Positions 15,371-18,646 of a stretch of 18,646 nt of DNA are shown here, one piece after another; the stretch's first letter is position 1, and each line of letters begins with the position of its first letter. Position numbers and translations under genes: made by a program. The stretch covers positions 5,159 through 23,804 of the forward strand of contig DITI01000028.1 of assembly GCA_002422765.1 (NCBI GenBank). The letters run 5' to 3'. The notes under the pieces are model-generated. The model was not told the origin of the DNA, made no database searches, and worked only from the letters and a program-made list of their open reading frames with translations. The DNA is from Candidatus Pacebacteria bacterium UBA6188 (GTDB taxonomy: Bacteria; Patescibacteriota; Microgenomatia; UBA1400; PJMF01).

Positions 15371-15524
15371 CTAAACCCAAACTCTTGAGCATGGCAGCGA
15401 CAAAACCTTGCTTGTGCAAAGGGATAGCAGTAATCTTAGGATCTTTTTTGATCATGGCCTTATTGCCAGCACGACGCTTGCCTTGTTCTACTCGAGTAAT
15501 TTTATTCTTTGGTAACGCACCCAT
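15357..15524 (-). CDS. rpmF: Ribosomal protein bL32-like, cysteine-free short form
   Basis: A 55-residue ORF directly downstream of the strongest minus-strand promoter. The first 20 residues (MGALPKNKITRVEQGKRRAG) match the N-terminal pattern of bacterial L32, with the PK...R...GKRRA basic stretch. The remainder (about 27-55, with PKITAIPLHKQGF and AAMLKSLGLEKTA) has no cysteine, whereas typical L32 has two CxxC-type pairs that bind zinc. The ATG has a clear ribosome site (AAAGGAA, spacing 4). Position at the head of an operon with nusB, rnc and rpsP fits a ribosomal protein. It could instead be a different small basic protein that only resembles L32 at its start, so the symbol is tentative. 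Confidence 0.6.
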   Translation of the reverse strand: MGALPKNKITRVEQGKRRAGNKAMIKKDPKITAIPLHKQGFVAAMLKSLGLEKTA

Positions 15525-15561
15525 AAGTTTCCTTTGTCTTTAACTTTTCTAGAAAGAATAG

Positions 15562-15590
15562 ATTATATCCTCCCTGAGGATAAAAGGCAA
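15562..15590 (-). promoter_or_regulatory. Strong promoter of the L32-nusB-rnc-rpsP-khpA operon
   Basis: On the minus strand TTGCCT (15590-15585) and a perfect TATAAT (15567-15562) are separated by 17 bp. Transcription would start near 15555, giving a leader of about 30 bases that ends in the ribosome site AAAGGAA before the ATG at 15524. An inverted repeat (TATCCTC, 3 bp, GAGGATA; 15566-15582) fills the spacer and touches the -10 box. Confidence 0.8.
15566..15582. promoter_or_regulatory. Inverted repeat between divergent promoters, candidate operator
   Basis: TATCCTC-CCT-GAGGATA is a 7-bp dyad with a 3-bp centre. It lies between the -35 and -10 boxes of the minus-strand operon promoter and ends 11 bp before the -35 box of the plus-strand promoter at 15594. 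A protein bound there could affect both directions. No regulator gene is visible nearby. Confidence 0.5.
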
Positions 15591-15593
15591 GAT

Positions 15594-15623
15594 TTGACTA
15601 AGTTATAGGATATAGGGTAGAAT
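15594..15623 (+). promoter_or_regulatory. Promoter of the 684-residue surface protein gene
   Basis: TTGACT (15594-15599) and TAGAAT (15618-15623) are separated by 18 bp. The predicted start near 15630 gives a leader of about 68 bases, in contrast to the other plus-strand promoters in the window, which sit next to their start codons. Confidence 0.72.
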
Positions 15624-15632
15624 TTGTTATCG

Positions 15633-15688
15633 AGTGGAAACCAAGCCACTGCAAGCGCTCACAAAATACAACATTAATTTAGCGCAGG
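15633..15688 (+). promoter_or_regulatory. Structured 5' leader with two stem candidates and a ribosome site
   Basis: Within the leader, AGTGG (15633-15637) can pair with CCACT (15646-15650), and GCGCT (15655-15659) with AGCGC (15681-15685). The second stem ends immediately before AGG (15686-15688), the likely ribosome site nine bases from the ATG at 15698. Folding might therefore influence access by the ribosome. No known riboswitch class was recognised. Confidence 0.4.
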
Positions 15689-15697
15689 TAAAAAAAT

Positions 15698-17752
15698 ATG
15701 TCTAGTTCTTTAGCTGCAAGAGCTGAGTTCCCCAACCCATTTATGGAGCAAGCTCAAGCCGTAGTTGAGTTTTCCAGAGGACTATCTTCGGCCCTCAAGG
15801 GTGCTAATCGCCAGAGAAAAGACGCTTTCTTTCAGTTTTTTAGCAGACAGTTGCCCAGACAAGCTGTTAGAGAATTGGTTCCAGAGTTTAACAGAGCCGT
15901 CAGAGAATACAATAGAAACAGAAACAAACTAAAAGTCATGTTGGCTCGCAACGATGGCCTACAACCAGAAGATAAAATTTTTACCGTTGAACAAAATTTA
16001 AAAAATGCGATGAGCACTTTTCAGCGCATTAAAGATCTATTGTTAGTTTATCCAAAAGTCAAAAATGAACCAGTAAGAGCTACTGCCATGAATGCGACTG
16101 CCAGAGCTGAAGTAAATGTTTTAAAAATTGCTGGATATAGCTTAGCAACCGCTGTGATACTAACATCATGTGCTCCTCCTCCGGAAATTGCTCCTATTGT
16201 AGATGAAGATGAAGATGATGAAAATCAAACTCAATCTGCTCAAGATTTAATAGATAGTACAGAAGAAGGTCAAGAGATTGATCCAGCTACTTTAGAGGCT
16301 CCAAAGGTTGAAGCTACCAGCACCGTAACAGCCGATCAACTTACAGACTTGAATTTGGATATTGATCAAAAAACAATCGAAGCTCAAGAAGAAGCTCAAG
16401 AAACTGACTTGATGGCCTGGGCAAATAATCAAGCACTCAGAAGTGCAGAGTCTAGAACTCCGATCTTCTCAACTGCTTTAACTAGCCCAGAAAATCCTGA
16501 AGATGCTGTGCTTGAACCTGGTTCTTTTGATATGGTTGTTTTACCAAGTGGCAGAGTGGCTGCAATAATTAATGTCGAAAGCGTCTGGGGTCCTGCCGGC
16601 ACTGTTGCTATTATCGACACTGGAGAAAACAACGGTATGTTTGCTACAGAAGAAGGAGCTATTAGATCTGCTTTAGGAATTACTGGCGATGCAGAAGTCA
16701 AAGCTGCTCTAGAAAAATATGAGATTTTATTTCAAAAAACTGAGGACGCAGGAGTAGACCAATCCCTATACTATGCAGTCTTGAGAGAAAAAGGACCTAA
16801 CGGAAAAATTATCAAAGTTATTGATGCTACTAGACAGTGGGTTGACCTTAACAAGGCGAAGCCTTTGCAAAACGCAGGAGTAGCTGAACTACTCAGAGCA
16901 CTTGAAAGTGGAGAAGTAGAAAATCTAGATGGATTGAGTGAAGAAGGAAAAATTCAACTTAGTGAGGCTGTGGCTAGCAATTTAAACTCTGCTAGAGAGA
17001 AAAATCCAGCTGTCTACAATGGCGAAGCTGTAATCGATCCAGAAACAGGTAAGCTTTTAAATTATGATGGTAGTCCCGACAAATCTGAGGTGATAGAAAT
17101 GTACTGGAGCTATGCTGGCAGAGATGAACAAGGCAACGTTAAAATGAAGAGGGGCAATGAAACAATTACCATTCAAAATAGCGCTGGAATTGAGAATTGG
17201 GAAGAAATCTATACCGATCCTAATGATCCAAGAATTAAATGGCCAACAAATATTGCTAATGGGCAAACAATTTCTCCAGCTCAGATCTTAATGGGTCCGG
17301 AGAGACCAAATCCCGTTGTTTTAAGAGTAGTTGTGCCAATTGGAGAAAATATTTGCGAAGTGTTTGTAGAGGGTTTTGGCAAAGCTTCATGTGTTAGATT
17401 AATGATCTTAGAAGATGATGGTTCTGGTAATATAATTTTTGGAAGAGAGGTGTTGGCAGTTGGTAGTCCAGCAATTAGACTATACGAAAGTGGAAAAAAT
17501 ACAGAATCAGTAACAGCTGGAGCGATAATTGATGACTACTCTGAATTTTGGAAGAACTTAGAGCAAAATGCTGCTCACTACATGGCTGTTCCCAAAAACC
17601 AAGGCTCCGTTTACGATAGAGGTTATAATGGAGCTTTAGCAAACTACAGTGGTTTAATTCACGGCCAAGAAGCTTTTGATGCAGTGAGTGGTAAAAGCAG
17701 CAACGATAAAGATTTGATCGTGCTCGCCATAGCCTACCTAATGAAGAGATAA
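15698..17752 (+). CDS. Large surface protein of unknown function with a buried lipobox
   Basis: I do not recognise this 684-residue protein. Residues 1-130 are basic, Arg-rich and probably helical, with no N-terminal signal peptide. Residues 141-157 form a hydrophobic stretch ending in LTSC (Cys158), a good lipobox, followed by Pro-rich and strongly acidic linker sequence (about 159-240, including a DEDEDDE run). The rest, about 240-684, is a mixed alpha/beta region with no family motif I can name; it contains GSFDMVVLPSGRVAAIINVE (277-296) and two cysteines (ENICEVFVEGFGKASC). Translation from Met131 would yield an ordinary lipoprotein precursor, but the promoter, leader and ribosome site all point to 15698. 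If the long form is made, residues 1-140 would face the cytoplasm. Nearly all its arginines are AGA codons, unlike the mixed use in the neighbouring operon. Confidence 0.75.
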   Translation: MSSSLAARAEFPNPFMEQAQAVVEFSRGLSSALKGANRQRKDAFFQFFSRQLPRQAVRELVPEFNRAVREYNRNRNKLKVMLARNDGLQPEDKIFTVEQNLKNAMSTFQRIKDLLLVYPKVKNEPVRATAMNATARAEVNVLKIAGYSLATAVILTSCAPPPEIAPIVDEDEDDENQTQSAQDLIDSTEEGQEIDPATLEAPKVEATSTVTADQLTDLNLDIDQKTIEAQEEAQETDLMAWANNQALRSAESRTPIFSTALTSPENPEDAVLEPGSFDMVVLPSGRVAAIINVESVWGPAGTVAIIDTGENNGMFATEEGAIRSALGITGDAEVKAALEKYEILFQKTEDAGVDQSLYYAVLREKGPNGKIIKVIDATRQWVDLNKAKPLQNAGVAELLRALESGEVENLDGLSEEGKIQLSEAVASNLNSAREKNPAVYNGEAVIDPETGKLLNYDGSPDKSEVIEMYWSYAGRDEQGNVKMKRGNETITIQNSAGIENWEEIYTDPNDPRIKWPTNIANGQTISPAQILMGPERPNPVVLRVVVPIGENICEVFVEGFGKASCVRLMILEDDGSGNIIFGREVLAVGSPAIRLYESGKNTESVTAGAIIDDYSEFWKNLEQNAAHYMAVPKNQGSVYDRGYNGALANYSGLIHGQEAFDAVSGKSSNDKDLIVLAIAYLMKR

Positions 17753-17762
17753 AATAGAACCC

Positions 17763-17792
17763 TTGCATCACTCAGCATTTAAATGCTAAACT
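17763..17792 (+). promoter_or_regulatory. Promoter of the small membrane-anchored protein gene
   Basis: TTGCAT (17763-17768) is followed after 18 bp by an extended -10 element TG-C-TAAACT (17784-17792). Eight bases separate the -10 box from the ATG at 17801, so a leaderless or near-leaderless mRNA is expected. The ATG at 17783 lies inside the promoter. Confidence 0.5.
17774..17787. promoter_or_regulatory. 14-bp perfect palindrome in a promoter spacer, candidate operator
   Basis: AGCATTTAAATGCT is its own reverse complement. It sits between the -35 and -10 boxes of the promoter at 17763-17792 and overlaps the first base of the -10 box. It could be a repressor site, or a weak terminator-like fold for the upstream gene; the absence of a T-run favours the former. 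Confidence 0.5.
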
Positions 17793-17800
17793 GGTTTTCG

Positions 17801-18391
17801 ATGAAGAAATTAATTCTTGTTTTCGTCTTATTTGTAGTTTTATTATCAAGTATTGGATTTTACATTTATTACTCAAAAAATAAACAAATAACTGGTGAAG
17901 AAAAAATTGTTTACAACCCAACCACTCAAAAGTGGGAAAAAACAAAAATCAACGATGATATAGATAGAGAAACCATAAAAGAAACTAGAAAAAATGAGGA
18001 TGGTTTTTATAATCAATCAATTTTGAGAGGTTACTTTGAGGGTTATGATGGAGAAACAAATACTCTAAAAATAAAATCAACTGTAAGTTTTACTCAGCAA
18101 AGCCTATTTGAAATTGCTGACCTTAAAATAAATCCTGCTCAAATAATATATTGTGCCCCAGAAACATATACTGACCCCAACAATGGGAAAACTTTCGAAG
18201 TTAGAAGTTTAACTATACCAGTTAAAGATGGTCAAATTCTGTATCTGCCGACAGAAAGAGTTATTAATTTTGAGAACTTTCTATCTCAAACTAAGGACTC
18301 TACTTACTTAATTGTTCAACTAACACAAAACTTTGATAAAGAAAAAATTAATTATGTTCAAAAAATGATAGTGATAGGATTATGCGAATAA
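17801..18391 (+). CDS. Membrane-anchored extracellular protein of unknown function
   Basis: From the ATG at 17801 the product is about 196 residues. It starts with MKKLILVFVLFVVLLSSIGF, a signal-anchor span flanked by lysines, and continues with an outside domain rich in charged residues and beta-type sequence. The domain contains two cysteines (IIYCAPET in the middle and GLCE at the very end) that may pair. There is no lipobox. I chose 17801 over the in-frame ATG at 17783 because the latter lies in the promoter and would place six residues (MLNWFS) before a normal signal sequence. The gene is AT-rich and its arginines are all AGA. Its stop overlaps the start of the next secreted protein gene by ten bases, so the two are probably made together. 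I cannot name a family. Confidence 0.72.
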   Translation: MKKLILVFVLFVVLLSSIGFYIYYSKNKQITGEEKIVYNPTTQKWEKTKINDDIDRETIKETRKNEDGFYNQSILRGYFEGYDGETNTLKIKSTVSFTQQSLFEIADLKINPAQIIYCAPETYTDPNNGKTFEVRSLTIPVKDGQILYLPTERVINFENFLSQTKDSTYLIVQLTQNFDKEKINYVQKMIVIGLCE

Positions 18392-18646
18392 AAACAATAA
18401 TAACAGCTTTATTTTTATTAGTTTTTTTCTCGTTAAGTTTTGATCAAATTAAAGCCGCCTGTGCTGGCACAAGCTGTAGTGCTTGCTCTGGAACTTGTGG
18501 AACTCAAACTTGTACCTTTTCTGGCTCCTACACTAGCAATAGTTGTGGTGGTGTACAAGGCTCTTGCGCTGTATACAGATGCATAGATTATAACGTTCCT
18601 TGCTATGGTCAAACATGCACTACAGACCCCAACACAACATATTGGA
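18382..18646 (+). CDS. Cysteine-rich secreted protein, 5' part (3' end outside window)
   Basis: An ORF without a stop before the window end. It begins ATG CGA ATA within the last codons of the preceding gene and encodes MRIKT followed by a hydrophobic stretch (ITALFLLVFFSLSF) and IKAA, a plausible signal peptide cleaved near residue 25. The mature part seen (about 62 residues) contains ten cysteines (27, 32, 35, 39, 44, 55, 62, 67, 74, 79), with many Gly, Ser and Thr residues, as in ACAGTSCSACSGTCGTQTC. Evenly spaced cysteines suggest a disulfide-stabilised extracellular repeat or knot; CxxC pairs could also bind metal. The -3 residue before the first Cys is Lys, so a lipoprotein is less likely. 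No family is recognised. Confidence 0.75.
   Translation, partial: MRIKTIITALFLLVFFSLSFDQIKAACAGTSCSACSGTCGTQTCTFSGSYTSNSCGGVQGSCAVYRCIDYNVPCYGQTCTTDPNTTYW

Noticed and set aside
17783-17800. ATG at 17783 as the start of the small anchored protein
   Set aside because: It lies within the promoter, between the -35 box and the end of the -10 box, and would precede a normal signal sequence beginning MKK at 17801.
1-18646. UGA recoded as an amino acid, as in some CPR lineages
   Set aside because: TGA ends the pilN-like gene and nusB exactly at overlaps with the next start codon, and no family alignment needs read-through.
1-18646. Mobile elements, defence systems, tRNA or rRNA genes
   Set aside because: No transposase or nuclease-type ORF, terminal repeats, repeat-spacer array or cloverleaf was seen on either strand by eye; a covariance-model scan would be needed for certainty about small RNAs.

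Overview
The window looks like a chromosomal segment from a streamlined Candidate Phyla Radiation (Patescibacteria) genome, most likely of the Microgenomates type. This is inference: genes are packed with overlaps or gaps of a few bases, several housekeeping proteins are short or divergent (PheT without its tRNA-binding OB domain, an ACP-like protein without the attachment serine, an L32-like protein without zinc cysteines), base composition is AT-rich, and a PilX/PilM/PilN/PilO cluster sits beside small membrane and secreted proteins. TGA ends the pilN-like and nusB genes, so UGA is read as stop here, unlike in the CPR lineages that recode it. No rRNA, tRNA, CRISPR array or insertion sequence was recognised.

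Layout. (1) 1-3764, plus strand: 3' end of pheS, a short pheT, and a polytopic O-antigen ligase/polymerase-like protein overlapping pheT. (2) 3753-6524, minus: a class A penicillin-binding protein with an Ig-like and Thr-Pro-rich tail, overlapping the ligase gene tail-to-tail by 12 bp. (3) 6563-9980, plus: tyrS, a 35-residue membrane protein and recG behind one promoter. (4) 9997-13250, plus: type IV pilus-like cluster (PilX-like pseudopilin, PilM, PilN, PilO). (5) 15590-13251, minus: an expression operon with a strong promoter: L32-like protein, nusB, degenerate ACP-like gene, rnc, rpsP, khpA. Its last stop codon abuts the last stop codon of the pilus cluster. (6) 15594-18646, plus: three envelope or secreted proteins of unknown function: a 684-residue protein with a buried lipobox, a membrane-anchored protein of about 196 residues, and the start of a cysteine-rich secreted protein.

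How the genes fit together. Blocks 1, 3 and 5 serve translation, RNA processing and replication-fork repair. PBP1A and the ligase-like protein serve the cell wall or surface glycans. Block 4 would supply the inner-membrane platform of a pilus or competence-like apparatus; its motors and main pilin are not in the window. Block 6 looks like surface display.

The most notable points are the serine-less ACP-like protein and cysteine-free L32-like protein in one operon; three plus-strand promoters placed so close to their start codons that leaderless mRNAs are likely; perfect dyads lying between the -35 and -10 boxes of two promoters; a structured leader before the 684-residue surface protein; and the unusual topology of that protein. 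I saw no clear defence or mobile system.
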